Source of the DNA: Moorena sp. SIO3I8
GTDB taxonomy: Bacteria; Cyanobacteriota; Cyanobacteriia; Cyanobacteriales; Coleofasciculaceae
Direction: 5' to 3'
Assembly: GCF_010692325.1 (NCBI RefSeq)
Contig: NZ_JAAHHW010000002.1
Coordinates: forward strand, 43,097-107,096
Length of the DNA stretch: 64,000 nucleotides
A model generated the notes under the pieces. That model made no database searches, was not told the origin of the DNA, and saw only the letters and a program-made list of their open reading frames with translations. Every line of letters begins with the position of its first letter. Position 1 is the stretch's first letter. Positions 1 through 8,136 of the stretch are shown in pieces. The position numbers and the translations under genes were made by a program.

Positions 1-103
1 GCGGTGCCCTGGGATTGCAGAAACCGTAAATCTTATCAACCCGGCGTTGTAAACCCGACGTTTACCATAAACGTAATCAATCATTTTTTGGGAGCCATAA
101 CTC
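1..103. other. left edge and leader of the first gene
   Basis: A GGGAG Shine-Dalgarno at about 90-94 lies 9 bases before the ATG at 104, which supports that start. All three forward frames are open at the left edge for a short way (stops at 27-29, 50-52 and 130-132). The tail of an upstream gene could end here, but I cannot tell which frame, so none is called. Confidence 0.4.
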
Positions 104-1465
104 ATGTCCACAGTATTGACCTATACTTTTAATCCCACCACGGTGCAAGCCAATACCCGCAAGAGCTTTACCCTAGTGGCTACAAATGGCTCTACCCCTC
201 TCTCCTTAAATACTAGGAATGCAATTTATTTGGCGGTGCCGGTAGGAGATGAGGCTAGCGATCTGACCCCTAACTTGAATGAGATTAGCACTCAAGCACC
301 GGATAAGTGGCGCTTTAACGCGACTAATCAGGGTGGAGAGTACAACTTTATTATTTCACCCACCCAAAATTTCACCATCAATGCCAATGCTTCGCTAGTT
401 TTCGAACTGAACAATGTGATCATCAATCCAGTTCAAGGTAACGCCAAAGTGGTTTTGGAAGAGTTTGTTCAGATGACCCCAGGACAAACTGAGTTTACGA
501 TACAAAAAAATGAAGCCCAGCTTAGTATTGTTGCTCAAGCAATCCCCTCTACTGTGGGTCGTAACCAAACCACCGATTTGAAATGGAATGCAGCTAAGGC
601 TGCTTATGTGATCATTCAACCGATCAATAAACAGGTTGACACCAGTGGTGAGTATCCGACTACACCATCCCAGGATGTCACTCCTGAAGCACCCCAAGTC
701 ACGTATTCCCTCACGGCCTGGACGCCAGATCAAAAATTTGCCCGCGACAATGTAACAGTCACCATTAGTCCACCTGTATTTAGGAAGGTGGAACCACAAA
801 ATCAACCTCCGATCGACCTTGATGCAGAAGTTAAGTTGGAGTGGAATGTAGAATACGCCGAAACTGTACAACTGACTTTACCTCAGGGGGTAGTCCCACA
901 ACCCACCAGCGGTTCTCTGGAGGTAAAACCCCAGCAAATGTTAGTGGGTAATGCTGAATCAGTTACCTATACTTGGCGTGCTACAGGTGCTGATCAACCA
1001 GTATTTGCCTCGGTGGAAATTCCCTTTAATCCAGTGACGATCGACTATTTTCGCTACCCAAACTTCGAGACAACCAACACTTTTCAAGTCCAAGTCACCA
1101 ATGGCTTTACAAATGTTGAACAACACTATGTTGAAGGGGGCAGCTACTTTAAACTGACTGCCACAGGTCCTCGTGGTCCACTCGTTCAATATCTGGGGGA
1201 TTACGAAGCCTTACAGATCCAAGTATTTCTAAGCAGCAGTAATAATGTAAGCCCTGGTACAGAGGTCGAGCTACAATGGCAAACAGTACTAGCCACCTCT
1301 CTCTCCCTAGAGTCGGATGATGGCTGCTCCACCCCCATTAGCCACGATCAAATCGCCCGAGGCAAGTTAAACGTTACACCCACTCAAAGTACTCTCTACA
1401 CTCTCAAAGCCACTGATGCCAATGACAATATTATTACGAGCCAGTTGCAAGTTACGGTGAGCTAA
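104..1465 (+). CDS. Ig-like repeat protein, function unknown
   Basis: This 453-residue protein is rich in Thr, Asn, Val and Gln and reads as beta-strand throughout. Residues about 150-230, 235-310 and 380-453 each follow a similar plan: a strand ending in L.W (DLKWN, KLEWN, ELQWQ), a Gly turn, then a strand like TYSL.A, TYTWRA or LYTLKA. That resembles tandem Ig-like or bacterial adhesin modules. There is no signal peptide or membrane segment, so it may be cytoplasmic or leave by a non-Sec route. It precedes the ACP gene by 48 bases on the same strand and may be co-transcribed with the acyl cluster. I do not recognise a named family; its role there is unknown. Confidence 0.75.
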   Translation: MSTVLTYTFNPTTVQANTRKSFTLVATNGSTPLSLNTRNAIYLAVPVGDEASDLTPNLNEISTQAPDKWRFNATNQGGEYNFIISPTQNFTINANASLVFELNNVIINPVQGNAKVVLEEFVQMTPGQTEFTIQKNEAQLSIVAQAIPSTVGRNQTTDLKWNAAKAAYVIIQPINKQVDTSGEYPTTPSQDVTPEAPQVTYSLTAWTPDQKFARDNVTVTISPPVFRKVEPQNQPPIDLDAEVKLEWNVEYAETVQLTLPQGVVPQPTSGSLEVKPQQMLVGNAESVTYTWRATGADQPVFASVEIPFNPVTIDYFRYPNFETTNTFQVQVTNGFTNVEQHYVEGGSYFKLTATGPRGPLVQYLGDYEALQIQVFLSSSNNVSPGTEVELQWQTVLATSLSLESDDGCSTPISHDQIARGKLNVTPTQSTLYTLKATDANDNIITSQLQVTVS

Positions 1466-1513
1466 GATTGCCCATGTAAGTAATAAGATTGCCCATGATT
1501 CAGGAGAAAAGCC

Positions 1514-1777
1514 GTGTCAACTATTGAAGAAGTAGTTTATGCTGCCATCCGTAAGGTCAAGCCTTCCCTGTTGGAGACTGAATTAAGCCTCGCCACTCGA
1601 TTTGACGACTACCGTATCACTTCTATGGAAATGGCGATGATTGTCTTTGAAATCGAGGATCATTATGATATTGAAATTGAGGCCCACACTCTAATTGACT
1701 TTGATACGATCGGTGCAGCCTGTGAATTTATAGCGAAACTGCTTGCCAAGAAGAACCTTCAGGGAGTAGCTACCTAA
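1514..1777 (+). CDS. acyl carrier protein (atypical motif)
   Basis: The 87-residue length, acidic four-helix pattern and conserved Ser37 before a helix (MEMAMIVFEIEDHYDIEI) identify an acyl or peptidyl carrier protein. Ser37 should take phosphopantetheine and carry acyl intermediates for the two ketosynthases that follow. The usual DSL around the serine is TSM here, so it is unlikely to be the housekeeping AcpP and probably belongs to a dedicated pathway. Its TAA stop overlaps the ATG of the next gene (TAATG), a sign of translational coupling. The Sfp-type transferase at 21966-22751 is a candidate activating enzyme, by inference only. Confidence 0.88.
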   Translation: MSTIEEVVYAAIRKVKPSLLETELSLATRFDDYRITSMEMAMIVFEIEDHYDIEIEAHTLIDFDTIGAACEFIAKLLAKKNLQGVAT

Positions 1778-3006
1778 TGAGCATCCTCAGCGATGACGAA
1801 CGGGTCGTTATTACTGGTTTAGGTTGTGTCTCTGCTCATGGTGTCGGTGTGCGCCCCTTTTGGAACCAGGTCGTAGAAGGTCACAGCGCAATTGCGCCTA
1901 CAACTCGTGCCCAAGCTGGCCACAGCATAACTGTCCCAGCAGCACCAGTGACTGAATTTCAATTACAACACCATATCAAAACACCCCAACAGCCCTTGCT
2001 TGATCCCTTCAGCCAATATGCCCTGGTAGCTGCTCATGAAGCTATCAACGATGCTGCATGGGATCTAACTCAACTACCTAGGAGTGAAGTCGCAGTAATT
2101 CTTGGTTCTACCAGTGGTGGCGAGGCCAGTCGAGAAAACGAAGCAGTCCGTTTTTTTTATCAGGGAAAGAAACGTTGTAATCCAGCTTTGGTGACTCGTA
2201 CTAACCATCAGGCAGTGGTGTGCGGGATTTCCATGCATTTTGGTTTTACCGGTCCTGCTTTTGTCGTTCATACTGGCTGTGCATCGGGTACCCATGCTAT
2301 TGCTCAAGCCTACTTAATGTTACGCCATGGTCAAGCCCGTTATGCTGTCACTGGTGGTGCAGAAGCTTGTGTAATGTTCTCCACCCTGGTAGCCTTTCAA
2401 GCCATGGGAGTGTTAGCGACTGACACCTGCCGCCCTTTTTCCTCTGGTCGGACTGGTATGGCTTTGGGAGAAGGAGCAGGAGTAATCACTCTGGAAACTT
2501 TAGCAGCAGCCAGGGAGCGCCATGCCCCAATCTATGCAGAACTAGCAGGTATTGGTATGAGTGCTGACGCTAGTGACCCAGTCAATCCAGTGGTTCATGG
2601 GCCGATAAAAGCCATGCAACTAGCCTTGGATCGTGCTGGTTTAAAACCGAAACAGGTCGATTACATCAATGCTCACGGTACTGGTACCCAGTCCAACGAT
2701 CAAGTAGAGAATGAAGCAATCAAACAACTGTTTGATGCCCATGCAACCCACTTAGCGGTATCATCCACCAAAGCGAGTCATGGACATGCTCTCGGTGCCT
2801 CTGGAGGTTTTGAATTGATTGCTACTGTTTTGAGCCTACAGGAAGGGCTGCTGCCACCCACTGCAAATTTCACCACACCTGACCCAAAGTGTGACTTGGA
2901 TTATATACCCAATCATAGCCGCGAACAGCGTATATCAGTGGCTCTGTCCAACTCCTTTGCTCTGGGTGGTCTCAACGCAGTATTAGCTGTTACATCGGTA
3001 AGATAA
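1777..3006 (+). CDS. beta-ketoacyl-ACP synthase, FabF-like (first copy)
   Basis: This 409-residue condensing enzyme has the normal KAS I/II length. The triad is complete: Cys168 in GCASGTHA, His300 in NAHGTGT and His337 in the TKASHGH segment, so it should be a working decarboxylating ketosynthase, not a chain-length factor. The C-terminal SNSFALGGLNAVL is the usual thiolase-fold end. It would condense malonyl-ACP with an acyl chain on the adjacent ACP. The start overlaps the ACP stop. Another complete ketosynthase follows 14 bases downstream. The pairing with a dedicated ACP argues for specialised chain building over primary FabF. Confidence 0.92.
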   Translation: MSILSDDERVVITGLGCVSAHGVGVRPFWNQVVEGHSAIAPTTRAQAGHSITVPAAPVTEFQLQHHIKTPQQPLLDPFSQYALVAAHEAINDAAWDLTQLPRSEVAVILGSTSGGEASRENEAVRFFYQGKKRCNPALVTRTNHQAVVCGISMHFGFTGPAFVVHTGCASGTHAIAQAYLMLRHGQARYAVTGGAEACVMFSTLVAFQAMGVLATDTCRPFSSGRTGMALGEGAGVITLETLAAARERHAPIYAELAGIGMSADASDPVNPVVHGPIKAMQLALDRAGLKPKQVDYINAHGTGTQSNDQVENEAIKQLFDAHATHLAVSSTKASHGHALGASGGFELIATVLSLQEGLLPPTANFTTPDPKCDLDYIPNHSREQRISVALSNSFALGGLNAVLAVTSVR

Positions 3007-3020
3007 AAGCGAGGTGATCG

Positions 3021-4268
3021 ATGTCTGCTCCGTTCAGAAGCAATAATAGCAGCCGCCGAGTTGTGATTACTGGTATGGGTCTTGTTTCTCCTCTTGGCAA
3101 TACCCTGGACAGCTACTGGCAACGCCTATGTGCTGGAGAGAGCAGCATCCAAATACAAGTGCGAAACAGCAAACAATGGCCAAGCCATCAGTCATGGTTG
3201 GCGGCGGCTGTATCATCAAACTTGCCAGATGACTTACCTGGCAAGATTTCCCCACACTTACTGGATGATTTTGCCCGTTATGCCGTACTCGCTGCAGAGC
3301 AGGCATTGCAACAGGCTGGTAAGGATGTTATTCTTGAGCGTCGTCAACAAGTGGGAGTAATTCTTGGCACTGCTGTTGGCGGTGATGAATCCCGCAACGA
3401 AGCTACCTATCGAGCCTATATCAAACAACGCCCACCTTCACCACAAACTATCATCCGCGCCATGGCTAACGGTGCTGTGAGTGCTGTTTCCCTAGCCTAT
3501 GGCTTGCAAGGTATTCACTATGCTGTGTCCAGTGCTTGTGCCTCTGGTACCCACGCCATTGGCCAAGCCTACCAATCAATTCGTAACGGCTGTGCAGAAT
3601 TGATTCTAGCCGGTGGCAGCGAACAACTGCCATCCTACAGCCTGTACCGAAGTTGGCAGCAGATGGGGGTACTTAGCCCAGACGGTTGTCGGCCGTTTTG
3701 TGCCAGCCGCAACGGTATCATTCTTGGCGAAGGTGCAGGTGTGCTAGTGCTGGAATCTCTAGCCTCTGCCCGCGCCCGCAATGCTACTATTCATGGGGAA
3801 ATCGTTGGTTTTGCTCACAATGCTTCAGCTAAAGACTGGATCCAACCTGACGCCGACACAATGGCTCACTGCATCCGCACTGCAATTCAAGCAGCCAAGT
3901 GGAAGCAGGAAGAAGTAATTTATATTAATGCTCATGGCACTGGTACTAAACTAAATGATATCGCCGAAACTGCTGCCATTCATCAAGTTTTTGGTAGCCA
4001 TGCTAGCACCGTCAAAGTCTCCTCCAGCAAAGCTCATCATGGTCATACCCTTGGTGCTGCTGGTGCGCTGGAATGTATTGCTACAGTTCTCGCGCTTCAA
4101 CACCGCACTGCACCCCCCAATACTATCACCCATGTCCCCGACCCTGACTGCAAGCTGAACCTGATTACTGGTGCTGCCACTCCCCTAGATGGCGACTATG
4201 CCCTTAGCCATTCTTTTGCTTTTGGTGGCTTAAATGGAGTCTTGGCCCTACAACGATTTCAGGAGTGA
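3021..4268 (+). CDS. beta-ketoacyl-ACP synthase, FabF-like (second copy)
   Basis: This 415-residue paralogue of the preceding gene has Cys173 in SACASGTHA, His305 in NAHGTGT and His342 in KAHHGH. Since both copies keep Cys-His-His, they are probably two active enzymes with different chain preference, not the KS/CLF pair of aromatic type II PKS, where one partner loses the cysteine. A GAGG ribosome binding site precedes the ATG at 3021. The two share the GT[HQ]AI.QAY segment after the cysteine and plausibly arose by tandem duplication. A 144-bp gap follows before the ketoreductase. Confidence 0.92.
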   Translation: MSAPFRSNNSSRRVVITGMGLVSPLGNTLDSYWQRLCAGESSIQIQVRNSKQWPSHQSWLAAAVSSNLPDDLPGKISPHLLDDFARYAVLAAEQALQQAGKDVILERRQQVGVILGTAVGGDESRNEATYRAYIKQRPPSPQTIIRAMANGAVSAVSLAYGLQGIHYAVSSACASGTHAIGQAYQSIRNGCAELILAGGSEQLPSYSLYRSWQQMGVLSPDGCRPFCASRNGIILGEGAGVLVLESLASARARNATIHGEIVGFAHNASAKDWIQPDADTMAHCIRTAIQAAKWKQEEVIYINAHGTGTKLNDIAETAAIHQVFGSHASTVKVSSSKAHHGHTLGAAGALECIATVLALQHRTAPPNTITHVPDPDCKLNLITGAATPLDGDYALSHSFAFGGLNGVLALQRFQE

Positions 4269-4412
4269 CAGAGATACTATTGGACAGGATTACTTGACAC
4301 TTTACTTCCCTTAGTCTAAAGGAAACTCTACAACCATAGAGAATTTAGTCCCTAGCGTCGATAAATCACAATTACTGGTGGAACAATAGCAATACTTGAA
4401 GAGACAGAAATT

Positions 4413-5150
4413 ATGACTTCAGAGGGCGTATTAATTGTAACAGGTGGTAGCCGTGGCCTAGGTGAAGCAATCGTGCGGGATGCCCTCAAGCGTGGACAAT
4501 TTGTCGCTACTTGTAGCCGGGTTGAATCTAAATTTATTTATGATATGCGCAACTCTGATCCCCAGGAAGAACAATTTTACTGGCAACAACTTGATCTCAC
4601 CGATCCCGAACAAACCACCACCTTCATCAAAACGGTAGCAAGACGTTATAAAAATATCACTGGTCTGGTGAACAATGCTGGCCAAAGCCAAGGCCAATTT
4701 TTATCACTCACCCGCGACCAGCTTGTACAACAACTGCTTGCCATTAATCTTGAAGCAGTTATCCGTGTTACCCGTCTAGTCTTACCTTACATGCTCCGCA
4801 ACAGCAGCGGCTCCATTGTTAATCTCAGTTCAATCTCTGGCCACCGGGGTGCTGCTGGTCTCTCTGTATACGGTGCCACTAAAAGTGCCCTTGAAGGTTT
4901 TAGTCGTTGTCTAGCCCGTGAGGTTGGAAGTCGCCAAGTACGTGTTAATGCTGTAGCTCCTGGATTGCTTACCACTAGCATGGCTGACAACACACCTGAA
5001 GAAGAAAAACAACGTATTATCCAACACACCCCTATGGGTCGCCTCGGCAATGTCGATGACGTTGTTGGTTTAATCAGATTCCTTCTCTCTGAGGAAGCCC
5101 GGTTTATTACTGGCCAGAACATAGTTGTCGATGGTGGCTTTACCTGTTAA
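4413..5150 (+). CDS. 3-oxoacyl-ACP reductase-like SDR (FabG family)
   Basis: This 245-residue classical short-chain dehydrogenase has the nucleotide loop TGGSRGLG (10-17), NNAG (87-90), catalytic Ser140 and the YGATK motif (Tyr153, Lys157), and ends in GQNIVVDGGF as FabG proteins do. It would reduce the beta-keto group made by the two upstream ketosynthases with NAD(P)H. No dehydratase or enoyl reductase gene lies in the cluster, so either a beta-hydroxy product is intended or housekeeping FabZ/FabI finish the cycle. Same strand as the ketosynthases; no terminator is obvious in the 144-bp gap. Confidence 0.9.
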   Translation: MTSEGVLIVTGGSRGLGEAIVRDALKRGQFVATCSRVESKFIYDMRNSDPQEEQFYWQQLDLTDPEQTTTFIKTVARRYKNITGLVNNAGQSQGQFLSLTRDQLVQQLLAINLEAVIRVTRLVLPYMLRNSSGSIVNLSSISGHRGAAGLSVYGATKSALEGFSRCLAREVGSRQVRVNAVAPGLLTTSMADNTPEEEKQRIIQHTPMGRLGNVDDVVGLIRFLLSEEARFITGQNIVVDGGFTC

Positions 5151-5296
5151 ACAGAAAACTACTAGCATAAGCTCAGTAACCTAACTGTCTTTTAGGCGTT
5201 TTCCTTCAGTTCCTCAAAGTTCGCTGAAAAATTTTCATAAGTTTAGGGAGTCCATGTGACACTCAAGTAGTAGTTGTAGATTAAAGGATACAGACC

Positions 5297-6067
5297 ATGA
5301 ATCTAAAACGCTTGTACTGCATTATTAAAAATCGTCTGGTGACTTATAAAATTGTTGCTATTTTCAATCCGATTTTTAATATATTTATCGGTGGCAATCA
5401 TCGACCAGTGTTTTTTAATATTGAAGAAGATTACCCAACTTTAAAAATATTTGAGCAACATTATGCAGTCATTAAGGCTGAATTAGAAGCAGTCCTTGTC
5501 CATCAAGATCGAATGCCTCGCTATCACGAAATTGATGACGATTTGCTCTATGCGTCTGGACGGTACAATCGTGACAAACGTTGGAATATATATATGCTGT
5601 TTTGCTATGGCGAAAAACCTCAGTTTAATCGAGAGCTTTGTCCGGAAACTTGTGCGTTGTTGGATAGTATTCCTAATCTTTGTCAAGGCTTTTTTTCGAT
5701 ACTCGATCCAGGTAAATCTATTCCCCTACATACTAGTCCATCCCGCTATTATCTACGCTATCACTTAGGTTTGAAAGTACCCAAGCACAATCCTCCCATT
5801 CTCAAAATCAAGGACTGTGAATATTCTTGGAAAGAAGGTGAGGGTGTTTTATTTGATGATAGTTGGGAACACGAAATTATCAATAATGCTGATGAATTGC
5901 GTGCAGTTCTCATTGTTGATGTTCTCCGACCTATGGCCTTGCCAGTTCATGTTCTCGGTAAGTTCATTATGTTTCTTGCTCGCTGGATCTATGCGTTGGA
6001 AACTCATCGCCGAATAAGAAGATTTTTTTGGACTGAATCTGTTGGCGAGAGTGCAGCAGCTCCTTGA
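5297..6067 (+). CDS. aspartyl/asparaginyl beta-hydroxylase-like (LpxO-like) dioxygenase
   Basis: This 256-residue Fe(II)/2-oxoglutarate oxygenase belongs to the AspH family. Visible landmarks are His145 in LHTSP, YHLGL with His156, FDDSWEHEI with His192, and Arg202 in a VLIVDVLRP strand, matching the two metal histidines and the 2-oxoglutarate arginine of AspH and LpxO. The YSW.EGEGV.FD segment and a hydrophobic C-terminal stretch (about 213-235) resemble the lipid hydroxylases LpxO and OlsC. Being next to ketosynthases and a ketoreductase, it may hydroxylate the acyl product. A peptide substrate cannot be excluded from sequence alone. Confidence 0.85.
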   Translation: MNLKRLYCIIKNRLVTYKIVAIFNPIFNIFIGGNHRPVFFNIEEDYPTLKIFEQHYAVIKAELEAVLVHQDRMPRYHEIDDDLLYASGRYNRDKRWNIYMLFCYGEKPQFNRELCPETCALLDSIPNLCQGFFSILDPGKSIPLHTSPSRYYLRYHLGLKVPKHNPPILKIKDCEYSWKEGEGVLFDDSWEHEIINNADELRAVLIVDVLRPMALPVHVLGKFIMFLARWIYALETHRRIRRFFWTESVGESAAAP

Positions 6068-6370
6068 TGACTGGGTGGTGATCTGAAAGTAGTGATGAAG
6101 CTCAACTGCTGCTCATTAACCTTGTTCTTGGAATTAATCGCTGTAAACCCCCGGCTATGCAGGCAGGGTAAACGGATCTTATAAACCTTTGTATGTTGCC
6201 TGTTGACTGTTGCTTGATTTAACTACTTTTTTTTAACATATTCCACCAGTACCAAAAAATTAATAACGGAAGTGATAACAATGAATTGAAGTACCGAAAC
6301 AATCAAATATTAGCACTGTTCCCTGTTCCCCGTTCCCTGTTCCCTTGAAACCCAAATACTATATCCTCAA
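6068..6370. other. convergent intergenic gap with short repeats
   Basis: This gap lies between the hydroxylase (+) and the FkbM gene (-). It holds a CCCTGTTCCC repeat tract at about 6317-6345 and AT-rich DNA. I see no gene and no clear terminator. Confidence 0.5.
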
Positions 6371-7975
6371 CTATTCTTCCCTTGCTATATTTTCAGGCAA
6401 CGCAATAATATTCAGTCTTCCTTGTAAATCCTCCCTAGAATTTATCGGAATTAGCTGCCCTAGGTAAGGCTGATATTGATATAGTTGATAGTTCTTGGAT
6501 ATGAGAAAATCAGCAACAGCTAGGTTACTCCCCCGACTCCCTGCAATATTTTCGTACAGTATCGTTGGGGTAAATTCCGTTAAAATCCTGTTGCTCCCTG
6601 CTAAAACTTGCAGTTCGTGACCTTCTGCATCAATTTTCAACAAATCAACCTTGCTAATAGCTTCTTGCTCAATCAAACTATCCAGAGTAAAGCAGGAAAC
6701 TTCCTCAAAACTACCAGATTTTACAGTTCCTTCTCCATCACTAGAAACAATTTCATTAAGTTCGCTAGCACCATGAAGAGCCAGTTGAGCTGTACCATTG
6801 CGATCGCTAGCTGCTCCTGCACACACTTTCACCCAGTCTAACTGATTAATAGTACAGGTTTCTTCTAAACAACGAACACAACCAGAAAACGGTTCAACCG
6901 CTAGCACACACCCTTCTGGTCCTACTCGTAAAGCAGCACTAAAAGTGTAGACTCCCACATTAGCACCAACATCAATAACAGTCATTCCAGGTTGGAGCCA
7001 GTTGCGCCAAAACTCCATTTCTTTTTCAAACCAGTCTCCTTGAGCAATTAACACACTTGTCACCAAACTCCGGAGACTTGGCTCAACCGCTAATAGTAAC
7101 TGTTCTTCAAAGGTCACATAAGTAAATGGACTTTCAACCTCCAATTCAGTCCATTCAAACCCGATTAAATCCGAATTTTCGTCCTTAATCTCGCCAGCCC
7201 TAGCTAGCCCCATATTTCGCCAATACTTAGCTAAGTCTATCTGTCCTAAATCTCGATAAGCGAGGTATAGGGATTGTATAATCCTAGCAGAATATGGAGC
7301 CAAATTTTTAGCCTGGTGTAAATTAAATAATCCTTCCCATTGACTATTGATCAGGCTAGCAATTCCCAACTTTAAATGAATAGAGGGGGAATCGGAGAAT
7401 AGTTGAACAGCAAGATGGAGAAATCGCAATCCCGTAGCATTATAAAATACCAATTGTGAGCGACATAAAACCTCACTTAACAAAAAAATTGATTGAGCGT
7501 AGCCATCCTCAGCATCTAGAATGTGAGCCAATTGCTCATACCGATTATCTGTAAAGTCATTTCCAGGAGGTAGATAAACTAGTCCTAGAGGAATGGATTG
7601 CTCATTAATATCAGCAGGATGTAGGGTATTAATTAACGTTGGAAATGCTGTTTGTATCCCCTGCTCCATTTCTCCAGTCATGGCGAAAACTAGAGCTAAA
7701 TGAGCAGCACACAGGGGATGACCAGACAACTCAATTCCCTGATTCAAAGCATCAAAAGCCATCTCCAGATACATGGCACGTAGGGATGAGTTTTCACATT
7801 GTTCAGCTTCAATTAATGCTACTACAGCACAGTTGTTCAATTCTATAGCAGAAGTCGGATTATCCCAAGACGTACTTTCAATACTGGTCTCTACAGTAGA
7901 TAAAGCCTCTGAATCCAGATTCAGACCAGCACTTTCGAGATATTGCCAATAGGAATCAGCATAATTGACAGACAT
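6371..7975 (-). CDS. FkbM-family methyltransferase with N-terminal TPR-like half
   Basis: This 534-residue protein has two halves. Residues about 40-270 are helical with TPR-like spacing (ALNQGIEL, AVQLFSDSPSIHLKLGIASL, LHQAKNLAPYSARIIQSLYLAYRDLG). Residues about 325-525 form an FkbM SAM-dependent methyltransferase: DVGANVGVYTFS binding loop near 330, AVEPF after the second strand, and the family LLKIDAEGHELQVLAGS. FkbM enzymes O-methylate sugars and natural products; the N-terminal half probably binds a partner. It is convergent with the acyl cluster, so membership in that pathway is only possible. Divergent from glcE. Confidence 0.88.
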   Translation of the reverse strand: MSVNYADSYWQYLESAGLNLDSEALSTVETSIESTSWDNPTSAIELNNCAVVALIEAEQCENSSLRAMYLEMAFDALNQGIELSGHPLCAAHLALVFAMTGEMEQGIQTAFPTLINTLHPADINEQSIPLGLVYLPPGNDFTDNRYEQLAHILDAEDGYAQSIFLLSEVLCRSQLVFYNATGLRFLHLAVQLFSDSPSIHLKLGIASLINSQWEGLFNLHQAKNLAPYSARIIQSLYLAYRDLGQIDLAKYWRNMGLARAGEIKDENSDLIGFEWTELEVESPFTYVTFEEQLLLAVEPSLRSLVTSVLIAQGDWFEKEMEFWRNWLQPGMTVIDVGANVGVYTFSAALRVGPEGCVLAVEPFSGCVRCLEETCTINQLDWVKVCAGAASDRNGTAQLALHGASELNEIVSSDGEGTVKSGSFEEVSCFTLDSLIEQEAISKVDLLKIDAEGHELQVLAGSNRILTEFTPTILYENIAGSRGSNLAVADFLISKNYQLYQYQPYLGQLIPINSREDLQGRLNIIALPENIAREE

Positions 7976-8136
7976 TTCCGCTTTCTCTCAATAAAGGTTC
8001 GCTGTACTGTTTGTAGCTCTAACACACAGTTATAAGCTGATAGGAAAGACGATCAGGATCTGTTTTTGTTCACCAATCCCTTACGATTACTATATGGATT
8101 ATCCCACAATCTGATCAACAAACCCCCTCAACTTCT

